In this document: one piece after another, positions 23,631 to 34,791 of the stretch | Layout: the number at the start of each line of letters is the position of its first letter | Numbering within the stretch: position 1 is the first letter of the stretch | Source: Gambelia wislizenii | Lineage: Eukaryota; Chordata; Lepidosauria; Squamata; Crotaphytidae | Assembly: GCA_030847615.1 (NCBI GenBank) | Contig: JAUMIR010000003.1 | Location: 282,528,265-282,592,264 of the forward strand | DNA: 64,000 bases | Reading direction: 5' to 3' | Program-made: the position numbers and the translations under genes | The notes under the pieces: generated by a model | The model's input: the letters and a program-made list of their open reading frames with translations, nothing else | Told to the model about the DNA's origin: nothing | Database searches by the model: none

Positions 23631-24779
23631 CTGTAGCAATTTGTTGACATGATCACAGCAATGTGCAGAAGTGAGTGTTATAATGCCACTATGTTTCTGT
23701 TTTCCTCACTTGCAGGGCTTTTTTACACACTACTCTGATAAAGTCCCAAGGCTTTTAAATCTTGCTAGTGGTTATTTTTTAAATATAAGCTTCAGTAGTA
23801 TAGATGGGCTGAAGGTAGTTCACAACCTGATAGATCTCTGGGTGATTTGCAGTAGATTGGTAAGGATTTCTGATTTCCATTGGTTTTAACAACAGCACTA
23901 GCAAAATCAACACACACACCTTGCCACCGATCCAGATTTGACTGCTGAAATTGAGAAGGATTGAAGCAACCAGAAATTGATTTTTGTATGATGGTATTGT
24001 GAGATCAATTCAGTCTCTGCAGGTGCTGAGAGGCCTTATATTCTTTAATTCTAAATATGCACCAGGTTCCATCTGGTGAATCTTGAGGTTCTAGTTCAAC
24101 AGAGGTCCTGGCATCTCTTGATTTGCACCATAGTCTAAGAGGAAGAGCCAGATTCTCAGAGGGCACAAATGGGCAGTACTGTATACCTCTTGCAATGACT
24201 CTTGACAGGGTGGTCCACAGCATATAGATGACGATGCTCTCTACAGAAGAGGGATTAAATGCTACAATAGGTGAATATAAAGACAGACATAATAATACGC
24301 CTCTGTTGGTACTTGCACTTTCTTGTTCTAAGACATAGCAAGGGCCCTGCAGTAACAAAAGGCAGACAGGAACTCGATGTTATCTCACACCTATAAACCT
24401 TTCTCAGAGTCCACTGGTGGCCATTATCCAGAATGTGTGAGTTCAGGCATACTTGGCTGTGTTAAGTACAAGTGGCACATTCATTCTTCAGTAAACAGCA
24501 TTTTGCTCCAGGGCCCAAATCTTTTAAGTGCTTGCAAAGGATGATAATTGTCTGCTTTTGCCTTCCAGTATCTCAGCATTATCTGAGAATTACAGATTCT
24601 AATACGTCAGCATCTGAAAAGAAGGGCAGGTGGAGGGGTAACATTCCCTTTTTAATTTCATCTGCTTGGAAAGGAAACCTCACCAAGTCTTTAGCTAACT
24701 TGTATTTTTTTTAATTGGAGCAGAAGGGAGGGAGCAGTGTTGTTTTCTTGAAAGGATGTAAAACTATTTGAGTGCCTTC

Positions 24780-24898
24780 CTCAAGTTCGGTGCCCTCTAG
24801 ATGTGTCAGACTGCAATTCCCAGCACCTCCAGCAATTGGCAGAGTTGGCTGGGGATAAAGGGAGTTGTAGACTAACATATCTAGAGGGCATCCAATTA
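24780..24898. repeat. Short palindromic repeat with CCCTCTAGATGT ends
   Basis: GGTGCCCTCTAGATGTGTCA at the left is mirrored by ATATCTAGAGGGCATCC at the right. Similar GCCCTCCAGATGT repeats occur at 37918, 40690, 44600 and 59490. A common short interspersed repeat of unknown class. Confidence 0.6.
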
Positions 24899-25359
24899 GT
24901 GATTACTATGCTAGCTTTTTGCTTTTGCTGGTACAGACAAGAGTATTATGGGAGTCTCTGGGAAACTCCAGATGTGGGGGAGTCTCTCTAGATGGGATTT
25001 TATTTTGGAGCTCCATAGTGACATGTTCTTCATCCAGAAGTATGTGTTTATTACTTGAGAGCTCCTGGCATTATCAAAGGCTTTTCATTTCCACTTCCCA
25101 GGTCAGTTTAAATTAACTCAGTACTTTCTGAATTGAAATGTATCGGTTACTTGTTGTGTGTTTCTACTGTCTTGGACCCAGTCTAAATGGCCACCAAGTA
25201 AACACAGCTGTTATTTCCTGGACCCAGATTCAACAGAGATCAAATGAGGGAAAGATAAATGTTAGCAGTAAAACAAAATAATCCTAATGATTAAGTAATT
25301 CAATATTGTTGAAGAAATTTAGCATTTTGACTGTAACTCCTGAATAACAACAACAGATG

Positions 25360-25600
25360 CTGAATCCACACTACACAAATAACCCAGTCTGAAAATGGAT
25401 TGTTTGTCATGGCTTCTTCTGATGGAATTCTGGTATTTGGAGTTTGGTGAGGCACCAGCAATCTTTGGCAGAGCCCTTCTTTGTCAAAGGTATTTGGCTA
25501 AAGACCTTCTAAAACTACAAATCCCAGGATTCCATAGGAAGGAGCCATGGCAAATAATCTAGTTTCAAACTGGGATTATTTGTGTAGTGTGGATTCAGCC
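25360..25600. mobile_element. Palindromic MITE, core family, copy 1
   Basis: Near-complete palindrome: GCTGAATCCACACTACACAA at the left, TTGTGTAGTGTGGATTCAGC at the right. The core AACTACAAATCCCAGGATTC and GGAGCCATGGC is shared with copies at 32.8, 33.3, 36.9, 42.9, 48.5 and 62.5 kb. Confidence 0.8.
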
Positions 25601-26104
25601 AAAGGCTCAGTGGATCTTTATAATTTGAAGCAGGCTGTTTAAGCCTTTTTTAGTACCAAGTGTCATGTGGTATGTTTACAGAGCCAGGAAAAATTATTTA
25701 TGAGAACTGCAAAATGTTGGCTTGGGGGTGCTGGGATTTTAGTCCAAAAACGTAACTTCCTCAAGCTCTACCTATGTATAAATAGAAAGTAAATGCTGCA
25801 AAAAGTGAGTTGTATATGCTACTCCACTTTGTGTAAATGAACCGACTCATCATTTTCGAAATATCATTCATGTACTCAGGCAGCTCCCAAAATATTCCTG
25901 TGATACTTAATTTGAGGAAAAACATTCCTGTAGGCTCTAGCAGTGCTGATGGCACTGTGCTGGGTTCAAGCCAGATGGAGTCAGACTTGGGAGGGGCAGT
26001 GCATCATTTGTTAGATAGGGTCCCCAAATTTCAGGATCTTGTCCTGAGTCTCAAGACCTTGCCCCTTTCCTTCCAGGCCTCAGGGCAAGGGTGAGAATCT
26101 CAGA

Positions 26105-28170
26105 GCAATTTGTTGTTGATAACTATCATCAAGTCAACGTTGACTTATGGCGACCCCATGAATGAGAGACCTCCAAGTCACCCTATCATCAACAGCCCTG
26201 CTCAGGTCTTGCAGATTCAGTGCCATAGCTTTCTTGATGGAATCTACTCATCTGGAATGTGGTCTTCCACTTTTCCTACTGCCTCCTAAATTACCAAACA
26301 TAATTGTCTTTTCTAGTGAGTCATGTTTTCTCATGGTATATCCATAGGAGCCCTGGTGGTGCAGTGGTTAAATGCCAGTACTGCAAGCCACAACATTGTG
26401 AGTTCTATCCCAGAGGGCTCCAAGGTTGACTCAGCCTCCCATCCTTCCATTGGTCAGTATCCAGCTTGTTGGGGGCTATTAGCTAAAAACATTGTAAACC
26501 GCTTAGGGAGTGCTTTGGCGCTGATAAGCCATATATAAATATCAGTGTTACTGCTATTGCTATTGCAAAGTAACACAGTCTCAGTTTAGTCGACTTGGCT
26601 TCTAGAGAGAGTTCAGGCTTGATTTGCTCTAGGAGCCATTTATTTGTCGTTTTAGTAATCCACAGTATCTATAGAACTCTTCTCCAGCATCACATTTCAG
26701 ATGAGGTGATTTTCTTCCTATCAGCTTTCTTCACTCTCCAGCTTTCACAACCATACATAGAAATGGGAAATGTAATGACATGGACGAACCTAACTTTAGT
26801 ATTCAGGAGCTTGTCTAGTTCCTTCATAGCTGCCCTTCCAAGTCCTAGTCTTCTTTTGATTTCTTGACTGCAGTCTCCGATCAATGACTGAGCCAAGGAA
26901 AATTTTGAAATATTTAAATGTCTTCATTGTCTACTTTAAAGTTATGTACTATAAGTAATCTGTGATCATTATTTTTATTTTCTTAATGTTCAACTTTAAA
27001 CCTGCCTTTGTACTTTCTTCCTTGACTTTCTTCAGTAATTATTCCAAGTCTTTGCTATTTTCTGCTAGTAGTATGGTGTCATCTGGATATCTTAAATAGT
27101 TGATGTTCCTTCCTCCAATGTCATGCCTCCTTCCTCTGAGTCTAATCCTGCTTTATGTTCAGCATACAAGTTAAGCAAACAAGGTAATAAAATGTAGCCT
27201 TGCCTGATCCCCTTGCCAATTGGAAACCATTCCATTTCTCTATATTCTGTCCTAACAGTAGCCTCTTGTCCTGTTAACAGGTTATATATCAGGACATATC
27301 CTTTGACTGCTTTTGCTACATCTCTCCTCTCTATAAATGCCACCCCATTTCTTCTTAGATTTTCATTTCCTGAGTAAAACATGGTGTTTTCCTGACTCAA
27401 AATGTCCCATTCTTGTCCACTTTAGCTTGCTTACCCCAACTATTGCAATGTTTCTTGTTTTAGTATGTGTAGCTTCTCCTGATTCATGCTTCTCACATTC
27501 CATGCTTCTATATGTGTTGTGCAGCTTCAGCCTTTGCTTTTGCCTCTAAATACATCAACAGCTAAGCATCCTTTCAGCTTGAGTCTAGTTGTGTCATTAG
27601 CCACAGCACTACTCAGAGTTGTCCTATGCTGTATCCCAGTAGCTTATTGAGTGTCATCTCCATTGACGCCCCCTTGGCATGGGAGAGAGGCTTGCGTACC
27701 TTAATGATGTTTTGAGCTATGCTGGCGGTGGCATAATAGTCACCAGTGGGGTCTCCCATGCCAGACAGGTCAAAACCGAAGGGTCTGACAAAGGGCATCA
27801 AAGGGCAGGATGGGCTCTCTAGTCTTATGGCAACCGTCCTAGGAGAAGGAAAACTCCAATCCCAAACCCGGGCAGATGGTGCTTGTCCAATCCTGTAAGG
27901 TCAACCATCTAAGAGAAGGAAACTCTAATCAAACCTACGACCTGAGGACCTTGCTGCTACGTCCATGCTTGCAAGGCCACAGCAGATGAACCTTTGGTTT
28001 AAAGGGTGAGGCCAGTTCTGTGCACACTGCGCTCCACCAGAAAAATCCATTGCACAGGCTCGAAGGTATTGAGTGTCATCTAACCTGGGAGTTTCATCTT
28101 CTGGCACTATCTCTTGTTTTATTTGGGATTGTCTCATCATAGGTTTTTCATGGTAAAAGACATTCAAAGG
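26105..28170 (-). mobile_element. BovB/RTE LINE, internally deleted, dead
   Basis: Reading the minus strand: a 5' region (28170 to about 27560), then the endonuclease start (WNVRSMNQEKL, then YSGNENLRRNGVAFIERRD near 27340-27540). A jump follows straight into RT (LLTGQEATVRTEYREMEWF, IGKGIRQGYILLPCLLNLYA, about 27310-27100). RT continues with YPDD where YADD is expected, then GLKLNIKK, SQEIKRRLGLGRAAMKELD and FPISMYGCESWRVKKA (26900-26690). The 3' UTR ends at about 26105. Most of the endonuclease is deleted and stops interrupt RT. A Sauria SINE splits the 3' part at 26346-26565. The 5' region may extend to about 28745, where a 171-codon open stretch is seen but not recognised. Confidence 0.85.
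26346..26565 (+). repeat. Sauria SINE inserted in BovB
   Basis: Begins GGAGCCCTGGTGGTGCAGTG, with GAGGGCTCCAAGGTTGACTC, GTTGGGGGCTATTAGCTA and CGCTTAGGGAGTGCTTTGGC, and ends TACTGCTATTGCTATTGC. BovB sequence resumes at both sides, so the SINE is younger than the LINE copy. Confidence 0.9.
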
Positions 28171-28959
28171 GAGGTTTACCGTATCTCCCTATGCACACTA
28201 CTAACAAACATTAGCCATGATACTACTGCTGTTGTCTTTGAGAGATCCTCTGCCAGTGTGACCCTTCACTATTGCTGCTGCCCAGTAGCTGTTTTGTACA
28301 TTTAGCCTGGCTCCTCAGCAAAAGCCTGCCTGACATGGGAGGCCCTACCAGCAGCACTGCTGCCATCCTCATAACCTCTTGCCTCATAGGAGCACACAGT
28401 CCCACCATCAAAGAAAGGTAGTACCATTGTTGTCCAATAGTGTTGTCTAAAGAAAAGTTTGTTCTTTTTAAAACATGTTTGCTGGCCCCAGCTGCTATAG
28501 ATGGCTTGGGACTGGTTTTTGTAGACTGCAGGGAATTCGACTGGCCACTTTGTCTCTCACACACCCCACTTCCTCTCCCTCTCAGCATTTCTCTAACCAT
28601 AGCTGGCACCAGGGCAAAGTCTGAGTGAGCAGTCACTACAGGGCAAAAGTGAACTTCACTGCCTCGGGAGTTAATGAACATGCTACTGCCTTGTGTCTTT
28701 TCATACCTTTTAATACCTATTCCCAGTTCTGTTCCCACCTCTTCATACTAAGGACTTTATCAGACCACCACCCCTAAACCCCGTTCTTTTGCTGGCATAA
28801 CTTTTCAGTTCACTTCCTCATTTGAAATCCCGTGCATTCTTGCAAGAATACATAAACAATGCAGGAAATTCAACCATAAAAACAAACATTAGAGAGAAAA
28901 GGTTACACAAAGCATCTAAACACACTAAAAAAAGTCCCAATAAACTCAGGAGGGTCATA

Positions 28960-29230
28960 AAATGTATATCACCTATCTGGATGTCGTGATCTCACCTGGA
29001 AGTGTTCTCACCAGACCGGCCATTGACACTCACGTGAGTACAATGGCATAGCACAAAAGCACCATGGGGATCAATTGACAGCTTGAGCCATCAATAAAAT
29101 AGGACGGGTTTTGGACTGGACATGATTGCAAAAGGGTGACATCTGATATGCATGCCCTTTCATGATCATTAGGCATCCTTATGATGCCTTATTTGCCCTG
29201 TTTGATAACGTCCTGAATGGTTGAAGCCAC
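28960..29230 (-). mobile_element. Fragment of non-autonomous DNA element, family G
   Basis: CTATCTGGATGTCGTGATCT and GGAAGTGTTCTCACCAGACC match, with changes, the block at 49945 and the reversed block at 34410-34450. The ATCAATAAAATAGGACGGG region also has relatives there. Ends not resolved. Confidence 0.55.
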
Positions 29231-29354
29231 AGTACAGTTTCTTTTCCTGGTATGTGATGTACATGTGTTGTACACAAAAGCCTAATGGGAATGTCTTTCT
29301 CCTTCTGTTCTGCTTGGGTACTTGATCCTTTCCTTGTTTAATTCTTGGTATCAT

Positions 29355-29386
29355 TTCTCTCTCTCTCTCTTTCTCTCATCCTCATT
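29355..29386. repeat. CT-rich low-complexity stretch
   Basis: TCTCTCTCTCTCTTTCTCTC, part of a broader pyrimidine-rich zone to about 29640. No gene signal. Confidence 0.7.
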
Positions 29387-30639
29387 TACTTCTCCCCAGT
29401 ATCACAAACCCTAGCTCAATATCTTTACTTTCCCTCAACTTCTGGCTAACTATTTTTCCCTTCCCTTCCCCCACTTCTCCCTTTTCCTCCACTTCTCTAA
29501 TCCCTCTGATCTTCTCCCTGCTTCCCTAGTCTCTGTTCCCATCTTGTGCTATACCTCCACCTCTCTCCTCCCAATTTTCCTAACTACTTTTTTCTTACCT
29601 CTCCTTTCCCATCCTTCTCTTTCTCCTTCTACCCCATTTCTGATGAAGCAGACCAAGTCTATGAAAGTTTATGCTACCATTCTTTCTCTGTTAGTCTCAA
29701 CGATACTACAAGATGCTATTGCTTACCTATTTCTCTTATATACACTTATCATGTAGCTCCTGTTGCACTACATCTCACTTTGTTCTGCTAGCTCTTTCCT
29801 TTTGGACTGGACAGTCAAGAAGCAAAACTCACAGCAATTTCTCAGCACTGAATGGTTTTCTACTAACATTTCTCCCACCCTATTCTAAGGGCTTTGACAG
29901 AATGTAATTTTATATTTTTATCTTCTATTAAGCTCAGAGAAACTCTTGTGCATGAGAAGTATTGTACATGTTAGGAGTGTAAATGTGAGTCTTCAATATT
30001 CAGCTTGTGGCTTTAGGCCCAGGGCTAGTCAACCACAGAAATACTTTCTTTTCCCCCTTCATCTTCAAAGGTTCTGGAGCTACTCCTTTGCAACTCTGTC
30101 ATTTTCCTTTAGGCGAACCCCAGGCCCTGAGGTTCAGGGCCAAAATCTGAGCTCTAGGGATGTCAAAGGGGTGACGGTGGTGATATTATGAACCATGATA
30201 TAGTAAGCACCTGTCACAGTTGAGCAGCACATGTTGTTCAGATAAAAGACATGAAGAAAAATGAAAAATATATTTATCTCATTGGAAATTGTGTTGAACA
30301 GGGGAGAAAAAAATATGGGGAGTAGTCATGAAAGGGTTTGGAGAGTATAGTTCTTAGTGTGTTTTTCTATTATGTCAGAATGAGGAATGGTTGTGCAAGC
30401 CTTGCATGGTTGTCTGGATGCAGCTATGGGTTGAATGAGGGCAATAAATGGAGTCTGAGTCCTAAAGCTCTGTAAGGAAATGGTTTCTGTATCTGAAATC
30501 TTCTCTGGAAATTTCCTTCTGAAGAAATAGGTTCACAGATTGGGGTGGATCTATAACTGTTAAGTAGGGAGCCAAGTGATCTCCATGACTCAAAGCACAT
30601 ACTACAAGTTATGGTTGGCATGACAGCACTGGCTGTTCC

Positions 30640-31262
30640 TGGATGGGGGTAGTTTGGCCACTGTGGTCCATGCATTGGTGACCTCAAGACTGAATTACTG
30701 CAATGCTATTTATATGGGGTTCCTGTAAGGTTAGTCTAGAGACTGTAGCTTGTAGAATGCTGCAGCTAGGTTATAGGAGCAGCTCATCACCAACATATAT
30801 TCCCTATGAATATAAACAGTAGCTGCCACTAGTTCTCTATTTACTACTGAGCTAAGTTTTAGGTTCTGGTGCTTGCTTACAAAGCCCTAAATCACTCAGG
30901 ATTAGGATACTTACCCAACTGCTTGAGCCCTACTCTTACCTTCCTGTGTGGGTTGTACCATTCAGGAGATAACCTCAGAGTTCTGTTCCATGATGTCTCA
31001 GAATAGGATCTCAAATGCCACAGTGCTTACCCTAGGGTGCCCTACTGGTCCAAGTTAGACAACCACCAACCCTTCTGGGATTTTGTGCAGCTGAAAACTT
31101 AATTGTGTCAACAGGCTTTCACGAATCTGTGTGTGCCCCCTCCCCTTTGTTGTCATGTTGAAGTCTTATACAATATTTTAACATGATTTTGTTCTGTGTT
31201 ACTTGTACATTGCTTAGAATTTTTAAATGTAAGCAGCTCTTAAATATCAGTAAATAAATAAA
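30640..31262 (+). mobile_element. L2-like LINE 3' end
   Basis: Landmarks: GAATTACTGCAATGCTATTT, ATATGGGGTTCCTGTAAGG, GCTTACAAAGCCCTAAATC and GGGTGCCCTACTGGTCC. The terminus AGCAGCTCTTAAATATCAGT carries an AAATAAATAAA tail. Frame destroyed. Confidence 0.75.
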
Positions 31263-32756
31263 ATAGTCTGACATGAAACCAATCAACACAGCCTTTAGGT
31301 AGGAATTATCAGGCCTTAAAAATGACATAAAAATAGGACCATGCACTGATTGAGTGAGAAATAATTGATTATTCCTTTTGTGACTTTTCACAGATTGCAT
31401 AGGAATAACTAATTTTCCATATTGGCTGAAAGATTCATGTTTTCAGAAAAGCAGGAAATGTTGTAGAACATTTCCTGAAAGGTATGCTCAAACAGAACTT
31501 TGGATTTGTGTGGTGACCCCAACCCAACTGTGAAATGGGAAAAAGATGTTTTTACCAAAAAAAAAAAAAAACCCCACCACCATCCCCAAAAAAGACATTT
31601 ACTGTATTTTTCTCTGCATGTCATTTTTGTAGATCTGCTTTTCATCAGTTACAGGTGAATCTCTCCCCCCACAGACTTATCATTTTTAAAGAGGACAAAA
31701 AATATACCCTTTTCTCTGGTATTACTTTAAAATAGTTGCCTAATCTCCCAGTTGTATACCTCTTGGGTTCAACAGTTCTTACTTTCGTGCAGCCATGTTT
31801 AGGACTGGGCTATCAGTAGTGACTATTTTAAAAAAAAAAATGTTTTACAGCATACAAGAAGACCTTATTTTTACCTTGTGAGTCAAGGCTGAGCTCTGGA
31901 GGGAGCTTTGTACTACTTTGCTTCATATCATTCCTCCCCCACCCCCTATCCCAAGGTGACCTCAGCTGCCAAACTATGAAGGTTGCATTTGATATAACAT
32001 TTACTTTTTCTAAGTCAATAAAATGAACCAGGATGTCTTTAGATCATCAGAGGTCTACTTATTAACAAAAGATTTTTGTTTTAATCATGATCTATATTGG
32101 AATTTAAAAGAATCCACTTACATTTCATTTGGCATCCCGGATAAGGGTTTATGGGACGACAATCTGCTGCGTGTGTAGAATGCCCCTAGATGAAGTTCTC
32201 TTTATTAGTTTGTATTTCTTTCTTTCTTTTTTCCGCCTGAGCTCTAGGGATGAGATCATGAAAGTGTAAATGGCTGTTATGTTCAAAGGTGCCTTTTATA
32301 CCCACAAAGTTTCTGACTCCCAACCTGTATTATTTAACTATTGCAATCCTAATTAGTTCACATCAAGGTCAGTGTTTGGTAGCAAATGAACTGGCTGTAT
32401 GCACCACAAAGGGAGTTTTCCTCCACATTAAAGTTGCAGACAAAAAGGGGGAGAGGGCCACAGAAGAGATGAAAAGTGAGGTAGACAGGAACCCTTTTGT
32501 TTGTCTCAAGCTAGCAAATTTAATATTGTGTTACTAGTTTTGCATCTTCAGGAATAACCTTTCAGACATCTGAGGCAATGCTGTCCCAGTTATCACTCTA
32601 CTCTGGTCTGAAAAGATCATTCACATCCACTTCTGCCTTTTCTCTGCTTTGGCCTACAGATGTTTTGATTACAGCTCCTGTCAACCACAGCCAACAAGGC
32701 CAGTGAGAAGGGTTGATGGGAGTTTTCATCCTCCTATCTTCCTTAACACCCTTTAT

Positions 32757-32905
32757 AGGATTTGTAGTTTGCTGTGGCATCAGAGCTCTCTGACAGAGAG
32801 AGCTAAATATCTCACAAAACTACAAATCCCAGAATCCCATAGCATTGAGCCATGGCAGTTGAAGCAGTGTCACACTGGATTATTTCTGCAATGCAGATGT
32901 AGCCG
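32757..32905. mobile_element. Palindromic MITE, core family, copy 2 (truncated)
   Basis: GGATTTGTAGTTTGCTGTGG against AAAACTACAAATCCCAGAATCC, then TAGCATTGAGCCATGGC and GGATTATTTCTGCAATGCAG. The left arm is missing. Confidence 0.75.
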
Positions 32906-33225
32906 TTGTTTATATAATGACAGCTGTTCCCTCAGCACAGGTCCATGTTAGAGGAGTGAGTACTGAGTTCTGCTCCAAGAGGAGCAGAATGATGATTTAT
33001 ATAATTTCAGACAAACAACTGTATGTGGTATATTGGGTAAGAATGGTATGTGATCTCAGAATCTATCGGGTGATTTTCCATTCATTCCAGTGTTGAAAGA
33101 TTAGGCCAAGTTATGTTGTTTGAGTCTATGGTTCTGGTCTTTATTGGAATTTTTTTTAAAATGGAGATTCCTAAACACAAACAATAGCAATACTTCCAAG
33201 CCTCAATTACCCATCATGGTCCCTT

Positions 33226-33406
33226 TGAGACTACAGAATCAGAGCAGTTTGATAACACTTTTAAGTACTGTGGATGCATCCTATGAATGGCACTGGAACT
33301 CTGGCAGAGAATTCAAATGATACTATAAATCCCAGGATTCTGTAGGATGTAGCCATGGCTGTTAAAGTGGTAGTAAAGTGCTTTAGCTGTAGTGTGAAAA
33401 AGGTCT
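33226..33406. mobile_element. Palindromic MITE, core family, copy 3
   Basis: Core TATAAATCCCAGGATTCTGT and GATGTAGCCATGGCTGTTAA with a decayed left arm (CAGTTTGATAACACTTTTAA). Same family as 25360. Confidence 0.65.
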
Positions 33407-34165
33407 GTGAGTAAAGGACAAGCATCTCAAGAGGCAAAGAACTTCCTAACTTTGTTGGGGGGGGGATCCATTTTCTCATCGGCATGATGTGGTTAGGTTG
33501 AAGTTATTGAGTCTGCATGTGATATACTCCTGTTCTTTGGAGAAGAAGAGATGCCAGGGCAGGAGGAGTGCGCTTAGTCAGTGGGAGAGATGGTTTATAT
33601 TTCATTGCAGCAGCTTGTGTACTAACTTGCTAGAACAGCACATGAATTGTGAAATCACTGTTTACGCAGCTCAGTGCATGTTGCTGTTTGCAGCTCCCAG
33701 TGTCAACTGCTACAGCAGACAGGCAGGGATTTTTTATATTTACTGTTTGTGAGACCATTTTTGCTTCCCAGTAATGCTTCAGCTGTTCTTTAACCCTAGT
33801 GTGGTGTACTAAGTATTACAGTATGTGCCCCTTCACACAGGTCCTTTTCTGTCAAGGGGGCTTAGTCAGTATGAGACAAAGAAATAGGCCCTGGCTTAGC
33901 CTGTGCTGAAAATTGATGGACAAAAGAGGCTACATATCCTGCATTCTCTACATTTCCTTATTTTTTGTTTTTGTTCATTGATCTAGATGTGCTTTTTGTG
34001 TGTTTGTGCAATCATCTAAACTTAAACATATAGTTTACAAAGGACCCAGATAATGTTGTCTTCCATTTCCAGTGCTTCCATGTTTTTCTATGACTTCTTC
34101 TGACTTTCCCACTGAGGAGGGAAAATTCAAATGGCTGCATAATGTCTTTTGAGTGATACTACTAT

Positions 34166-34791
34166 GGAGATTTTCACACGGGCTATATATCCTGTGGCAG
34201 GAACAGAACAGGGTTGGGAAAGGTTTTCCCTTTCGGATGACGTTGACCCCATTCTGTCCTGCATCCATCCTGCTCCTGTGACTGTTCCAGAACAATGTAA
34301 TCACAGTTTTTCATCGTGAATAGACCTCCCGTTCCATCACTATCACGCAATCACAGGTGTGCGAACAGGAGCCCCGTTCCTGTTTCGAAATGACAGCCGG
34401 GGAGGGGAGGTCCGTTCTGAGCACTTCCTGGTACGATCTGGACATCCAGGTAAGTGGCACCCTTTATTTTACCCTCCCTGTTTTGATTGTGTGATTTAAA
34501 CTGTATTTGTGTGCTTGGTGAACTGATTTTATGTTTGGGGATTTTTTTTTTTTTTACATTTTTTACCACCTGGCCATTATCACGTGATAATGTGATAACG
34601 TTTCAGACCGCCGGTTGTAAAAGCAGCCTTACGACGGCTGCATTTACAACCGCCCAGCGAGGGGAGGGGAAGCCCGTTCCTGCCACAGAATTAAGGTAAG
34701 TGTGTGAAAGATTTACGTTATTCCGTGGCAGGAATGGGAGAGGAGGTGGCGGGGCAGTAACGGGGCATTTTGGCCCCATGTGAAAATCTCC
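34166..34791 (+). mobile_element. Non-autonomous DNA element, family G, 626 bp
   Basis: Inverted ends GGAGATTTTCACACGGG and CATGTGAAAATCTCC, flanked by TAT and TAA, a probable 3-bp target duplication of PIF-Harbinger type with one mismatch. GC-rich interior, no ORF. A related copy lies reversed at 49620. It contains AG|GTAAGT donors in RUNX1 sense at 34450 and 34696, and a T-rich acceptor ending at 34606. Confidence 0.75.

Noticed and set aside
28223..28738. 171-codon minus-strand open frame
   Set aside because: No recognisable domain. It lies just upstream of the dead BovB and may be its 5' region; there is not enough to call a gene.
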